Positions 33,621-41,833 of a stretch of DNA of 64,000 nt are shown here, in pieces. The stretch is taken from assembly GCA_011170285.1 (NCBI GenBank), contig DUEE01000016.1, forward strand, positions 1 through 64,000. The letters run 5' to 3'. Below the pieces are notes generated by a model that ran no database searches, was not told where the DNA came from, and saw only the letters and a program-made list of their open reading frames with translations. The translations under genes and the position numbers were made by a program. Source of the stretch: Dehalococcoidia bacterium (GTDB lineage Bacteria > Chloroflexota > Dehalococcoidia > Dehalococcoidales > W498). Within the stretch, counting starts at the first letter, position 1. Each line of letters starts with the position of its first letter.

Positions 33621-33679
33621 TTGAAGGGGCTTCGCCCCTTCAAAAACACTACTTCCCCTTTTCCTTAAAAGGAGAGGGG
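33621..33679. repeat. Two-hairpin palindromic repeat after purM
   Basis: TTGAAGGGGC, loop TTC, GCCCCTTCAA (33621-33643) is a perfect hairpin. It is followed by an imperfect CCCCTTTTCCTT...AAGGAGAGGGG hairpin (33655-33679). The same two palindromes in the opposite order occur inside tilS at 38008-38067, so this is a dispersed repeat. Here it could also serve as the purM terminator. Confidence 0.65.
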
Positions 33680-33720
33680 TATACAGGGGGTGAAGGTGAA
33701 ACAGATAAACGGGGGTATTT

Positions 33721-35259
33721 ATGCGAGCTATTATTAGTGTATCTGACAAAACCGGTGTAGCTGACTTTGCTCAAAAGTTAAGCCAGTTGGGATTTGAAAT
33801 ATTTTCTACTGGTGGCACCAAGAAGGCGTTAGCAGAAGCCGAAGTGCCGGTGAAAAGTATCTCTGAAATTACCGGATTCCCTGAGATTCTTGACGGCAGG
33901 GTAAAGACTCTGCACCCGGCTATTTATGGTGGCATTCTGGCAAGGCGTGACCTGCCTGGACATATGGCACAGTTAGCCGAGAATAATATTGAGGCTATTG
34001 ACCTGGTAATGGTTAATCTTTATCCCTTCGTCCAGACGGTATCCGAGAAAGATGTTACCTTTGATGAGGCTATAGAGAATATTGATATTGGGGGACCGAG
34101 CCTGATTAGGGCGGCAGCTAAGAATTTTCCCAGTGTCATCGTACTGGTAGACCCTGCCGATTACCAGCCAGTTTTAGAGAAATTGGAGCAGGGAGGCGTG
34201 GAGCTAGCTGAGCGTAAACGGCTGGCGCAGAAGGCTTTCCAGCATGTAGCTATTTATGATACTGCCATTTCACAGTATTTGAGACAGGATGCGGAGGGTT
34301 TTCCTGAGGAGATGACCCTTGCCCTGAGGGAGCGCTATAGTTTGCGTTATGGCGAGAACCCTCATCAGCCAGCTGCCTTTTATGCTGAGCAGGTAGTAGG
34401 TAGGCGCAAGGATATTGGCATCACCGGAGCAAGACAACTATGGGGCAAGGAGCTATCTTATAACAACATTATGGATGCTGATGCTGCCTGGGAAGTGGTT
34501 ACCGACTTCTCTGCATCCACGGTAGCTATTATTAAGCACACTAATCCTTGTGGTTTGGCTAGCCAAGATAATATTGCCGAAGCCTATCGCCGGGCTTTGA
34601 CTGGCGACTCACTAGCTGCCTATGGCGGCATTGTTGCCTCCAATAGAGCCATTGACCTGGCTATGGCTAATGAAATTGGCAAGAGTTTTTATGAGATAGT
34701 TATTGCCCCGGAGTATGAGGCTGAGGCTCTGGAAACATTAAAGCGTAAGAAAGACCTCCGTATTCTTATCTCTGAACTACCGCTGTCTTATAATAGGGCA
34801 GGCTACCTTGATTTCCGCAGGGTTAAGGGTGGATTCCTGGTTCAGATTCCAGATTCTCTACCTGAGGATAGTGTCAGCCTACACACTGTAACCAGGCGTG
34901 AGCCAACGCCGGCTGAGAAGAAGGACCTGCTTTTTACCTGGCGGGCAGTTAAGCATGTAAAGTCTAACGCCATCGTCATAGCCAAGAATATGACACTACT
35001 GGGGATGGGGGCAGGGCAACCGAGTCGGGTAGTTAGCGTTGAGCTAGCTCTGGAGCGAGCTGGAGAACAAGCCAAGGGTAGTGTCCTGGCATCCGATGCC
35101 ATGTTTCCCTTTGCTGATAGTGTGGAGATGGCAGCCAGGGGTGGTGTAACCGCTATTATCCAACCGGGTGGTTCAATAAGAGATGAAGAAGCAATTAAGG
35201 GAGCCAATGACTATAATATGGCTATGGTTTTTACTGGGGTGAGGCATTTTAAACATTAG
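33721..35259 (+). CDS. purH: Bifunctional AICAR transformylase / IMP cyclohydrolase
   Basis: A 512-residue enzyme for the last two steps of IMP synthesis. The N-terminal MGS-like cyclohydrolase domain (about 1-195) has SVSDKTGVADFAQKL, FSTGGTKKAL and DGRVKTLHPAIYGG. The C-terminal transformylase domain includes RYGENPHQPAAFY, IIKHTNPCGLA and the terminal GGSIRDEEAIKGANDYNMAM. Length and motifs are complete. ATG 33721 follows a purine-rich AACGGGGG tract. It is probably in a purine operon with purM. Confidence 0.95.
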   Translation: MRAIISVSDKTGVADFAQKLSQLGFEIFSTGGTKKALAEAEVPVKSISEITGFPEILDGRVKTLHPAIYGGILARRDLPGHMAQLAENNIEAIDLVMVNLYPFVQTVSEKDVTFDEAIENIDIGGPSLIRAAAKNFPSVIVLVDPADYQPVLEKLEQGGVELAERKRLAQKAFQHVAIYDTAISQYLRQDAEGFPEEMTLALRERYSLRYGENPHQPAAFYAEQVVGRRKDIGITGARQLWGKELSYNNIMDADAAWEVVTDFSASTVAIIKHTNPCGLASQDNIAEAYRRALTGDSLAAYGGIVASNRAIDLAMANEIGKSFYEIVIAPEYEAEALETLKRKKDLRILISELPLSYNRAGYLDFRRVKGGFLVQIPDSLPEDSVSLHTVTRREPTPAEKKDLLFTWRAVKHVKSNAIVIAKNMTLLGMGAGQPSRVVSVELALERAGEQAKGSVLASDAMFPFADSVEMAARGGVTAIIQPGGSIRDEEAIKGANDYNMAMVFTGVRHFKH

Positions 35260-35269
35260 AAGCACAGCT

Positions 35270-35356
35270 ATGAAGGCAATCAATCCAATCATTACCAATC
35301 TAGAGGAAGTAATAGATTCGCTACCAGCCGAAAACAGAGAGGAAGGCTATGGCTAA
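35270..35356 (+). CDS. Possible 28-aa leader ORF overlapping the next gene
   Basis: ATG 35270 opens 28 codons (MKAINPIITNLEEVIDSLPA then ENREEGYG) ending in a TAA that overlaps the ATG of the nicotinamidase fusion by 8 bp. The internal GAGAGGAAGG is the ribosome binding site of that gene. The peptide is reasonable in composition but has no good ribosome binding site of its own. It could be a translational-coupling leader, a gene remnant or chance. Confidence 0.3.
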   Translation: MKAINPIITNLEEVIDSLPAENREEGYG

Positions 35357-36875
35357 TGTAGTAATAGTTACCGATATGCTCCGGGGTTTTCTGGAGGAGG
35401 GCTATCCCCTGTATTGTGGGGCTAGAGCCCGTCGCATCATCCCCAATGTGCAAGGTCTTCTGGAACAGGAGCTGGCTCAAGGCTCCACGGTGTTCTTCCT
35501 TTGTGACCATCACACTCCCGATGACCCTGAATTTAAGATGTTTCCCCCGCACTGCATTGAGGGCACCGACGAGGCAGAGGTCATTCCCGAATTAGCTGGC
35601 TATGGTGAGGTAATACCCAAAAGGACCTATAGCTTATTTTTTAACACCCCGCTTGAGGAGAAGCTGCTTAGGCTCAAGCCAGAAAAGTTGATTGTTTGCG
35701 GGGTGTGTACTCACATCTGCGTATTATACGCTGTGGCTGATGCCAGAATCCGTGGTTATAAGGTTGAGGTGCCGGTTGACTGTGTTGCCTCCTTTGATGA
35801 AAAGGCTCACCGTGTTGCCCTACAGCAAATGGAGAGCATTCTTGGGGCGAAGCTAACCAGCTTTAAGGTTAGCCAGATTAAGCCACCTAAGTTTGAACCG
35901 GCTGAAGCCGTCCTCTCTGGTGAGACGTCTGATGTTTATTTTGCCCGCACTATAGATATATTGCGTCATGAGGCGCTTAATCCGGTAGCCACTATGGAAG
36001 TATTTCCCAGCCGGGCGGGAATATTTTGTGGTATAGAAGAGGTCAAGGCTCTGCTGGTAAGGGTTTTGCCCGAGGGTAATAGTGAGGTATGGGCTCTGGC
36101 TGAGGGTGAAGAAATGGACAAGAAGGAAGTGGTATTACGCATAACTGCCCCCTATCAGAGCTATGGGCTGTATGAGACGGCTATAGATGGTATTCTGGCT
36201 CAATGCAGTGGTTGGTCAACGGCAGCCAGGGAGTGCGTGAACGCTGCCCGGGGAATACCCATCACCAGCTTTGGTGCTCGCCATGTTCATCCTTCAGTGG
36301 CTGGGGTAATGGAGTATGCCGCTATTATAGGCGGTTGTGTTAGCTGTTCTAGTGTGGCTGGTGCCAGGCTAGCTGGGGTTGAACCAAGAGGGACTATACC
36401 CCATGCCCTGATTATAATTATGGGTGATACGGTTAAAGCGACTATCGCCTTTGATAAATATATGCCGCCTGAAGTAGCTCGTGTTTCTCTGGTTGATACA
36501 TTCAAGGATGAGGCAGAGGAAAGTCTGCTGGTGGCTCAGGCATTGGGGGAGAAGCTCAATTCAGTTCGGCTTGATACCCCCGGTGAGAGGGGTGGGGTTA
36601 CCGCTGACCTGGTCAAGGAGGTCAGAGCCAGGCTGGATTTAGCTGGCTTTAACCATGTAGGCATATTTGTTAGCGGTGGGGTTAACCCGGAGCGTATTGC
36701 CTACTTTACTGAGAACGGGGCACCGATTGATGGTTTTGGCGTTGGCAGTTATATCAGCGGGGCTAAGCCAATTGATTTTACCGCTGACCTGCATGAGGTA
36801 GAAGGTAAACCAATTGCCAAAAGGGGCAGAATCCCAGGTATTACCCCCAACCCCAGACTCAAGCGCATAATGTAA
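35349..36875 (+). CDS. Nicotinamidase - nicotinate phosphoribosyltransferase fusion
   Basis: A 508-residue two-domain NAD-salvage protein. Residues 1 to about 185 are an isochorismatase-fold nicotinamidase: Asp9 in VVIVTDMLRGF, the lysine in IPKRTYSLFF and the nucleophile cysteine in VCGVCTHICVLYAV form the expected triad; DHHTPDDPEF resembles the metal site. From about residue 195 it is a nicotinate phosphoribosyltransferase (ATMEVFPSRAG, SFGARHVHPSVAG, and the phosphate-binding FVSGGVNPERIAYF). The fusion would channel nicotinate from nicotinamide directly to NaMN. The ATG overlaps a short upstream frame. Confidence 0.9.
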   Translation: MANVVIVTDMLRGFLEEGYPLYCGARARRIIPNVQGLLEQELAQGSTVFFLCDHHTPDDPEFKMFPPHCIEGTDEAEVIPELAGYGEVIPKRTYSLFFNTPLEEKLLRLKPEKLIVCGVCTHICVLYAVADARIRGYKVEVPVDCVASFDEKAHRVALQQMESILGAKLTSFKVSQIKPPKFEPAEAVLSGETSDVYFARTIDILRHEALNPVATMEVFPSRAGIFCGIEEVKALLVRVLPEGNSEVWALAEGEEMDKKEVVLRITAPYQSYGLYETAIDGILAQCSGWSTAARECVNAARGIPITSFGARHVHPSVAGVMEYAAIIGGCVSCSSVAGARLAGVEPRGTIPHALIIIMGDTVKATIAFDKYMPPEVARVSLVDTFKDEAEESLLVAQALGEKLNSVRLDTPGERGGVTADLVKEVRARLDLAGFNHVGIFVSGGVNPERIAYFTENGAPIDGFGVGSYISGAKPIDFTADLHEVEGKPIAKRGRIPGITPNPRLKRIM

Positions 36876-36907
36876 GGCTGGGCACCATCGAATAAAGGAG
36901 AAATATT

Positions 36908-37705
36908 ATGGTGGAGTACATGGTTGGTTTCTTCGTCTCTGGGTTCATCTACCCTGGCATCTTGTGGAACCAAGTGCTCCTGGGGATTGGTCTGGCTATA
37001 ATCTTTGGCGCAGTCTGGTTTGCTCCTTACTGGACACCAATACTTAAGAAACCAGGGGCCTGGGCAGTTCTTGTCGGCAGTGCCATTCTGACCTGGGTAG
37101 CTGCTTCCTTTATTCAAATCCCCCTCCAAATTTGGACCGGGCAAGCATTGAATCACTTCTGGAGCCAGGATGCCCTCATGCGCTGGGTTCTGCTGGCTGG
37201 GATACCAGCCATACTCCTCAGCGGGCTGGTTCAGGAGGGGGCAAAGCTGGTGCCGGTGGTTGTCTACTGGTGGCGTAAAGGTAGGAGAATTGACCCCAAA
37301 CTGGGACTGGCTATCGGGGCTGTAGCCGGGGTAGGCTTTGGGATTTTTGAGGCACAGTGGGCACACAATACCATCTTTGCTGCTGGCTGGACTTGGGAAG
37401 CGGTGCAAACTGGCGGGCTGGTGGCGCTGGCTCCATTCTGGGAGAGGTTCTTTGTTGTCGCCTTCCATACTGCTTCCTGCGCTTTAGCTGGCTGGGGTCT
37501 GGCTAAGGGTTGGGGATGGCAGTTCTATCTCCTAGCTTCTTTCCTACATGCCTTCATAAACTATAGCGCCGTTCTCCTCATATCAGGGCTCATAACAGGC
37601 ATTCAAATAGAAATATTTGTCGCTGTGTGGGCAATGCTAGTAACAGGTGGAGCCCTCTGGCTTCGCTGGAGAAAGCCGGCGGAGTTAGCCACATCTGAAG
37701 TTTAA
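36908..37705 (+). CDS. PrsW/YhfC-like intramembrane metalloprotease family protein
   Basis: A 265-residue integral membrane protein with about seven hydrophobic segments. Conserved polar residues inside membrane segments are typical of PrsW/YhfC-type putative metalloproteases: LVQEGAKLVPV, FGIFEAQWA, VAFHTASCALA and FLHAFINYSA, supplying two Glu and two His. Catalysis is inferred from these motifs only. AAAGGAG lies before the ATG. The 3' end overlaps the convergent tilS by 4 bp. It has no obvious functional link to its neighbours. Confidence 0.7.
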   Translation: MVEYMVGFFVSGFIYPGILWNQVLLGIGLAIIFGAVWFAPYWTPILKKPGAWAVLVGSAILTWVAASFIQIPLQIWTGQALNHFWSQDALMRWVLLAGIPAILLSGLVQEGAKLVPVVVYWWRKGRRIDPKLGLAIGAVAGVGFGIFEAQWAHNTIFAAGWTWEAVQTGGLVALAPFWERFFVVAFHTASCALAGWGLAKGWGWQFYLLASFLHAFINYSAVLLISGLITGIQIEIFVAVWAMLVTGGALWLRWRKPAELATSEV

Positions 37706-39219
37706 TACCGCTCAAATTTCAGGCATAGAATCCGTTTAGTATTATCGGTAACTTTTACCCTGTCATCTATGCGCCAGCCGACTACCCACAGGATGTGCTG
37801 TGGTGAGCAGACGATGGGGATTCGCTGGCGCCAGGCTTGAGGGATTTTGATATCAATCATAAACTCCCCCAGTTTCTTGGGCTGACTTAAACCCAGTGGT
37901 TGAAATCGGTCGCCGGGCTGGCGAGGTCGCACTGTTAGCTTATCACCAGTTTTATTACGGTCAAAGTGGGCGGTAAAGAGGTTATCTATCAACCACACCC
38001 CCTCGGTCCCCCTCTCCTTCCAAGGAGAGGGGGAAGAATAGTTAGTGAAGGGGCGAAGCCCCTTCACACTTCCCTTAATGAACGACGTGGTAGTAAAGTC
38101 CTCTCGGCTTAGAATGTTTGCCTCTATACGCCAGCCAGGTAGTAGAGTTTCACCAGGTATCTTTAGCTGGCACTCAGCACCTAGACTGGGGAAGGGGGAT
38201 AAAATGGATGGGTCAGTACCTATTAGGTATTTATCGTATTCTATGGAGAAGATTAAGCCTCCGGGCAGGTTGAGCCTTTTTCCGGCTGGCTTGGCTAGGG
38301 CGTCTATTATTTCTTCAATATGGCGTGCCTCAATATCCTTGAGGTTGCCCAGCAGCTTTTCTATAGAGGCTCGAAGCAGGTGGTGCTTTAGGGCAGAAGG
38401 TAACCCGAGAAATCTTTCCTTGTCTAAAATAATTGTATTTTCCAGCTTTTGAGCAACTTCACCCCATAATTGACCAATTTCTTTATCAAGGAAGGCAAGG
38501 TCATCACTGACACTGCGGGCGGTGCGGAGCAGTGCTTCAGACACCCCTGGGTTATAGCTCTGCAGGAGGGGTAGGAGCTGGTGCCGGACTCTATTTCTTA
38601 GAGGTGCTAACGAGAGGTTGGAGACATCAATTCGGGGCGCAAGCTGGTGATGATGGCAATAATCTGCTGTATCATGTCGGCTTACCGGCAAGAGAGGCCT
38701 TACTATAGTTAGGCTATTTCTAATTTGCTTCGGTTGCAATCCACAAAGCCCTCTGATTCCAGTTCCCCGTATTAGGTGCATCAGTATGGTCTCTATATGG
38801 TCGTCAATGGTGTGCCCTACTGCTACCCGGTCAGTGCCAATAGACTTGGCTACTTGAGCTAGGAAGGTATAGCGCACCTCACGAGCCGCCTCCTCTAATG
38901 AAATGTGTTGCTGGGCTTGATAATTCTTTACATCGCGCTGTTCTATAGTAGCTGAAATACCGAGTTGATGGACTAACTCGGAAACATACTGAGCGTCAGC
39001 CTCAGCCTCAGCCCCCCGCAGTTGATGGTTAAGGTGAGCTATATGTAGTCTTATATCCAGCTCCTCCCTGAGCTTAACCAGGATGTGGAGTAAGCAGACT
39101 GAATCCTGTCCACCAGATACTGCCACCAGCAGCTTGTCCTGGCTTGAGACCAGGTGATGCTCGCGGATGAAGTGCAGCACTCTCCGCTCCAGTGCTGGTG
39201 GTTTATTTTCCCTTACCAT
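37702..39219 (-). CDS. tilS: tRNA(Ile)-lysidine synthase with in-frame palindromic repeat insertion
   Basis: A 505-residue enzyme that makes lysidine at position 34 of tRNA-Ile(CAU). The N-terminal PP-loop SGGQDS is at residues 35-40, followed by VGHTIDDHIETILMHLIRGT. The C-terminal domain is recognisable (TVRPRQPGDRFQPLGLSQPK). Between them, residues about 385-404 are encoded by a two-hairpin repeat and read VKGLRPFTNYSSPSPWKERG; homologues have no such segment in my recollection. The frame is maintained through the repeat. The gene overlaps the small membrane-protein gene upstream by 17 bp. Confidence 0.92.
   Translation of the reverse strand: MVRENKPPALERRVLHFIREHHLVSSQDKLLVAVSGGQDSVCLLHILVKLREELDIRLHIAHLNHQLRGAEAEADAQYVSELVHQLGISATIEQRDVKNYQAQQHISLEEAAREVRYTFLAQVAKSIGTDRVAVGHTIDDHIETILMHLIRGTGIRGLCGLQPKQIRNSLTIVRPLLPVSRHDTADYCHHHQLAPRIDVSNLSLAPLRNRVRHQLLPLLQSYNPGVSEALLRTARSVSDDLAFLDKEIGQLWGEVAQKLENTIILDKERFLGLPSALKHHLLRASIEKLLGNLKDIEARHIEEIIDALAKPAGKRLNLPGGLIFSIEYDKYLIGTDPSILSPFPSLGAECQLKIPGETLLPGWRIEANILSREDFTTTSFIKGSVKGLRPFTNYSSPSPWKERGTEGVWLIDNLFTAHFDRNKTGDKLTVRPRQPGDRFQPLGLSQPKKLGEFMIDIKIPQAWRQRIPIVCSPQHILWVVGWRIDDRVKVTDNTKRILCLKFERY
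38008..38067. repeat. Palindromic repeat inside tilS
   Basis: Two perfect hairpins in tandem: CCCCCTCTCCTT/AAGGAGAGGGGG with a 2-nt loop (38008-38033) and GTGAAGGGGC/GCCCCTTCAC with a GAA loop (38045-38067). The same pair of palindromes lies after purM (33621-33679), and a CCCCTTCCCCTT relative lies after groEL. This copy is translated within tilS without disrupting the frame. Confidence 0.8.
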
Positions 39220-39487
39220 TAATTTCCCTTAGCGGTGCTGACAGTAGTCCGTAGGTCACCGTTAGAATAACAAAGTAAATAGTAACTATTGGGATTAGCG
39301 GTAAGATAAGCAGCCCGGCTAGCCTCAGGAAAAGATCACTGAATGCTAAGAGCATCAGCAGGATACCACCCATCCCTAAGTCAGCGAGGGACAGGTATCG
39401 CTTGACTTTAGCGTATTCTTTAGCTGTCTCCTGTCTTAGCTGGTTCAAGTTTGATTCTTCTATACGGCTTTCATTAGGAAGGGACAT
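39203..39487 (-). CDS. Small membrane protein, 94 aa (unknown)
   Basis: The N-terminal 35 residues are charged and helical (NQLRQETAKEYAKVKRYLSL). Two membrane segments follow (ADLGMGGILLMLLAFSDLFL and LLILPLIPIVTIYFVILTVT). The end overlaps the tilS start by 17 bp and it follows the TIGR03936-like gene by 8 bp, so it is part of a minus-strand operon. I know of no assigned function. Confidence 0.65.
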   Translation of the reverse strand: MSLPNESRIEESNLNQLRQETAKEYAKVKRYLSLADLGMGGILLMLLAFSDLFLRLAGLLILPLIPIVTIYFVILTVTYGLLSAPLREINGKGK

Positions 39488-39495
39488 ATTATTAA

Positions 39496-40143
39496 TTAAC
39501 TTGTTTTTGGGATTAGTTTGGTGCGGTTGATGGATTGGGGGCGATGGCTAAAACCTAGGGCGGCGGTAACCTGCTCCGGTCTTCCTGAACCCCTATTATC
39601 ACAATATAACCTCATACCTATAGTGCAATATTCATGGTGCCAGTCAATGAGCCACAGGTCATCAATTAAAGCCCTCAGGTCATACCTTCGGGGACCGGTA
39701 TCCCTCTGGTGTTGCCACGGCAGGTTCTTTACTGAGAGTAAGCTGTTGATGGCTGACTCTACATCCTTTTGCTCTTTTTCGGTTGCTACCTCAACTCTGT
39801 ATTCGGCATAGACAACCTGTGATTGCAAAGATGGCATGGTCAGGGCTATGGTATATACCTGTAGTATTTTGATGCCAGGCGGTAGCTGTTGGCTTACGGC
39901 GGCGGTGAAGAAGTGTGGCGAGACCCACTTGGTGCAAAAGATATCCATTAGCTCGGCTTCACTAGTTACTCCTATCGGTAGGGGTGCCGCTAGGGATATT
40001 CGGGGGTGGGGGCTAAAGCCTTCTGAGTAAGCCTGGGGTATCCCGGCTCGGTGAAGTGCTCTCACCCACAGGCGCATTATATCCAGGTGAGAGATGAACT
40101 TTACCTCTTGTCCTCGGCTGAATCTAATCCTCAGACGATGCAT
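39496..40143 (-). CDS. TIGR03936 / DUF2344 radical-SAM-associated protein
   Basis: A 215-residue protein starting MHRLRIRFSRGQEVKFISHL then DIMRLWVRALHRAGIP and EGFSPHPRISLAAPLPIG, the signature of the DUF2344 domain. In other bacteria this domain is fused to or encoded beside a B12-binding radical SAM protein, often near ribosomal protein L21/L27 or RNase G genes. Here no radical SAM gene is adjacent. The ATG overlaps the end of the CorC-like gene by 20 bp. Function unknown, probably linked to tRNA or ribosome maturation. Confidence 0.85.
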   Translation of the reverse strand: MHRLRIRFSRGQEVKFISHLDIMRLWVRALHRAGIPQAYSEGFSPHPRISLAAPLPIGVTSEAELMDIFCTKWVSPHFFTAAVSQQLPPGIKILQVYTIALTMPSLQSQVVYAEYRVEVATEKEQKDVESAINSLLSVKNLPWQHQRDTGPRRYDLRALIDDLWLIDWHHEYCTIGMRLYCDNRGSGRPEQVTAALGFSHRPQSINRTKLIPKTS

Positions 40144-41401
40144 GTTCTTCCTTGGTCAATAGAATCTCCTCAATTTTTACCCCTCGCATTTTTGTTATCA
40201 CCAGCTTCAAGCCCTTATACTTTAGCTGTTCCCCCCGTTTAGGTATTCGTCCTAAAAGGTCGAGGACAAAGCCAGCTACAGTCTCATAATCGCCCTCGGG
40301 TAACTCCAGTTCCATCTCTTCATTGACTTCCTCAATACGCATGCTGCCGTCGATTTGGAAGGTATATTCATTGATTGCTTCATAATCCTTTTCTACTGCG
40401 GCTAGCTCGTCTCCTACCGGACCGACAATTTCCTCAACTAGCCGGCTGAGGCTGGCTATGCCCGCTGTGCCGCCAAATTCATCCACAACCACGCACATCC
40501 GGTAATTCTTATCACGCATCTCAGCAAAGAGTTTGTTGATGTGCTTGGTTTCGGGGGTAAAATAAGCAGGGCGGACTAGGTCGTCAATGGTACTCTGGTT
40601 ATTGATAGTACCATTAGCCTGAGCCATAAGCACATCTTTTACCGACAGGATTCCGACCACATTATCCATATTATCCTGATATACAGGGAAGCGAGATAGG
40701 GGAGATTCAGCATAGAGGGTAAGGAAATCGGCTAGTTTAGAGCCTTGTTCTATACAGACCACCTCCGGGCGTGGCACCATGACCTCACGGACGGGTCGGT
40801 TCCCAAAATCAAAAACCTTGTGTAGCATCTCAGCCTCAGTCTCCTCTACTGTCCCCTCTTTGTGTCCCACTGATATCATGGTGCGAATTTCTTCCGCGCT
40901 AGCCAAAGACCTGGGCACCGTTGCCCCTCCCAACAGTTTACTTAATCCTGAGGCTATCCAGCTCAGCACTGCCACAAATGGGGTAAATAGCCACGATATC
41001 ACCTCTATTGGGCGAGCAAAGATTAGAGATAGCCTCTCCGCGTGCCGGGTAGCTATGGTTTTAGGTGTAGTTTCGCAGAATATCAGGAGTAGGATGGTTA
41101 CTCCGATGGTAGCAATCAGTACCCCCCGCTCTTGCCCCCAGACAGAGACTGCCAAAATGGTGGCTAGGGCGGCAGCCGCAGTGTTGGCAAAGTTGTTGCC
41201 CAGCAGGATGGTTGATAGCAGTCTCTCTGGTCGCTGGAGCATCTTGGCTACTCGGTCTGCCCCGTTTACCTTGGTGCTAACCATATGCTCCATCCTTATC
41301 CTCTGCAAGGCAATAAAGGCTGTTTCTGAACTGGAAAAGAAAGCTGATAATAGTAGACAAACAAAAAGAAACACTATGTATAGTGTTTCAACACCGGACA
41401 T
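40124..41401 (-). CDS. CNNM/CorC-type membrane protein (DUF21-CBS-CorC_HlyC)
   Basis: A 425-residue protein. Residues 1-185 are the DUF21 membrane domain (FFSSSETAFIALQRIRMEHM, LLGNNFANTAAAALAT). A CBS pair follows (VMVPRPEVVCIEQ, ILSVKDVLMAQ) with VVDEFGGTAGIASL, then a C-terminal CorC_HlyC domain (RIEEVNEEMELELPEGDYET then VAGFVLDLLGRIP). The family is linked to magnesium or cobalt efflux; the older name hemolysin is historical. It is first in the operon that continues with the TIGR03936-like protein, a small membrane protein and tilS. Confidence 0.92.
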   Translation of the reverse strand: MSGVETLYIVFLFVCLLLSAFFSSSETAFIALQRIRMEHMVSTKVNGADRVAKMLQRPERLLSTILLGNNFANTAAAALATILAVSVWGQERGVLIATIGVTILLLIFCETTPKTIATRHAERLSLIFARPIEVISWLFTPFVAVLSWIASGLSKLLGGATVPRSLASAEEIRTMISVGHKEGTVEETEAEMLHKVFDFGNRPVREVMVPRPEVVCIEQGSKLADFLTLYAESPLSRFPVYQDNMDNVVGILSVKDVLMAQANGTINNQSTIDDLVRPAYFTPETKHINKLFAEMRDKNYRMCVVVDEFGGTAGIASLSRLVEEIVGPVGDELAAVEKDYEAINEYTFQIDGSMRIEEVNEEMELELPEGDYETVAGFVLDLLGRIPKRGEQLKYKGLKLVITKMRGVKIEEILLTKEEHASSED

Positions 41402-41525
41402 GTAGCATCACCCCACTCTTAATAATAATTGAATAAGACCCCTCACTGTCCTTATAATCATCATATCATTGGCTAATAGTTGTGTCAAAGGAACAAGGTT
41501 GCGAGGCAACCTATCCTCCCTATTC

Positions 41526-41554
41526 TTGATTCTACTATAAGCCTACAATATAAT
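41526..41554 (+). promoter_or_regulatory. Consensus-like promoter upstream of a small membrane-protein gene
   Basis: TTGATT (41526-41531), 17-bp spacer, TATAAT (41549-41554). It lies inside the longest possible frame of the small gene that follows, indicating that translation starts downstream, near 41573. Confidence 0.7.
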
Positions 41555-41572
41555 CTGGCAACAAGAGTTAAC

Positions 41573-41722
41573 TTGCTGCTGTTCTGGTCCGGACCTATTG
41601 GCATTGGTATTTTCCTTGCTCTCTTAGGCACCTTCCTCTGGCTGCTCGCGAAAGCTGATGAGGTTAGTAAGCATACCAAAGCAATGGTAAAGGAAAAGGG
41701 GCTGGAGAAGAAGAAGGAATGA
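41573..41722 (+). CDS. Small single-pass membrane protein, about 49 aa
   Basis: From TTG 41573 the peptide reads LLLFWSGPIGIGIFLALLGT followed by FLWLLAKADEVSKHTKAMVK and a lysine-rich tail: one membrane helix and a basic cytoplasmic end. The frame is open back to 41480, but a strong promoter at 41526-41554 lies within that extension, so the shorter form is likely. The leader would be only about 12 nt and there is no clear ribosome binding site. Function unknown; tsaD follows in the same direction 111 bp downstream. Confidence 0.5.
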   Translation: MLLFWSGPIGIGIFLALLGTFLWLLAKADEVSKHTKAMVKEKGLEKKKE

Positions 41723-41833
41723 CTGCCTCCAGCGAAAGCATATTGCTAAATTCACGGTAAAGAGGTCGTCTACAGTATTTCGCCAGAGACTTATGCCTAT
41801 TTCGCTAACAGTGTCTATGCTATAATCTGAAGT

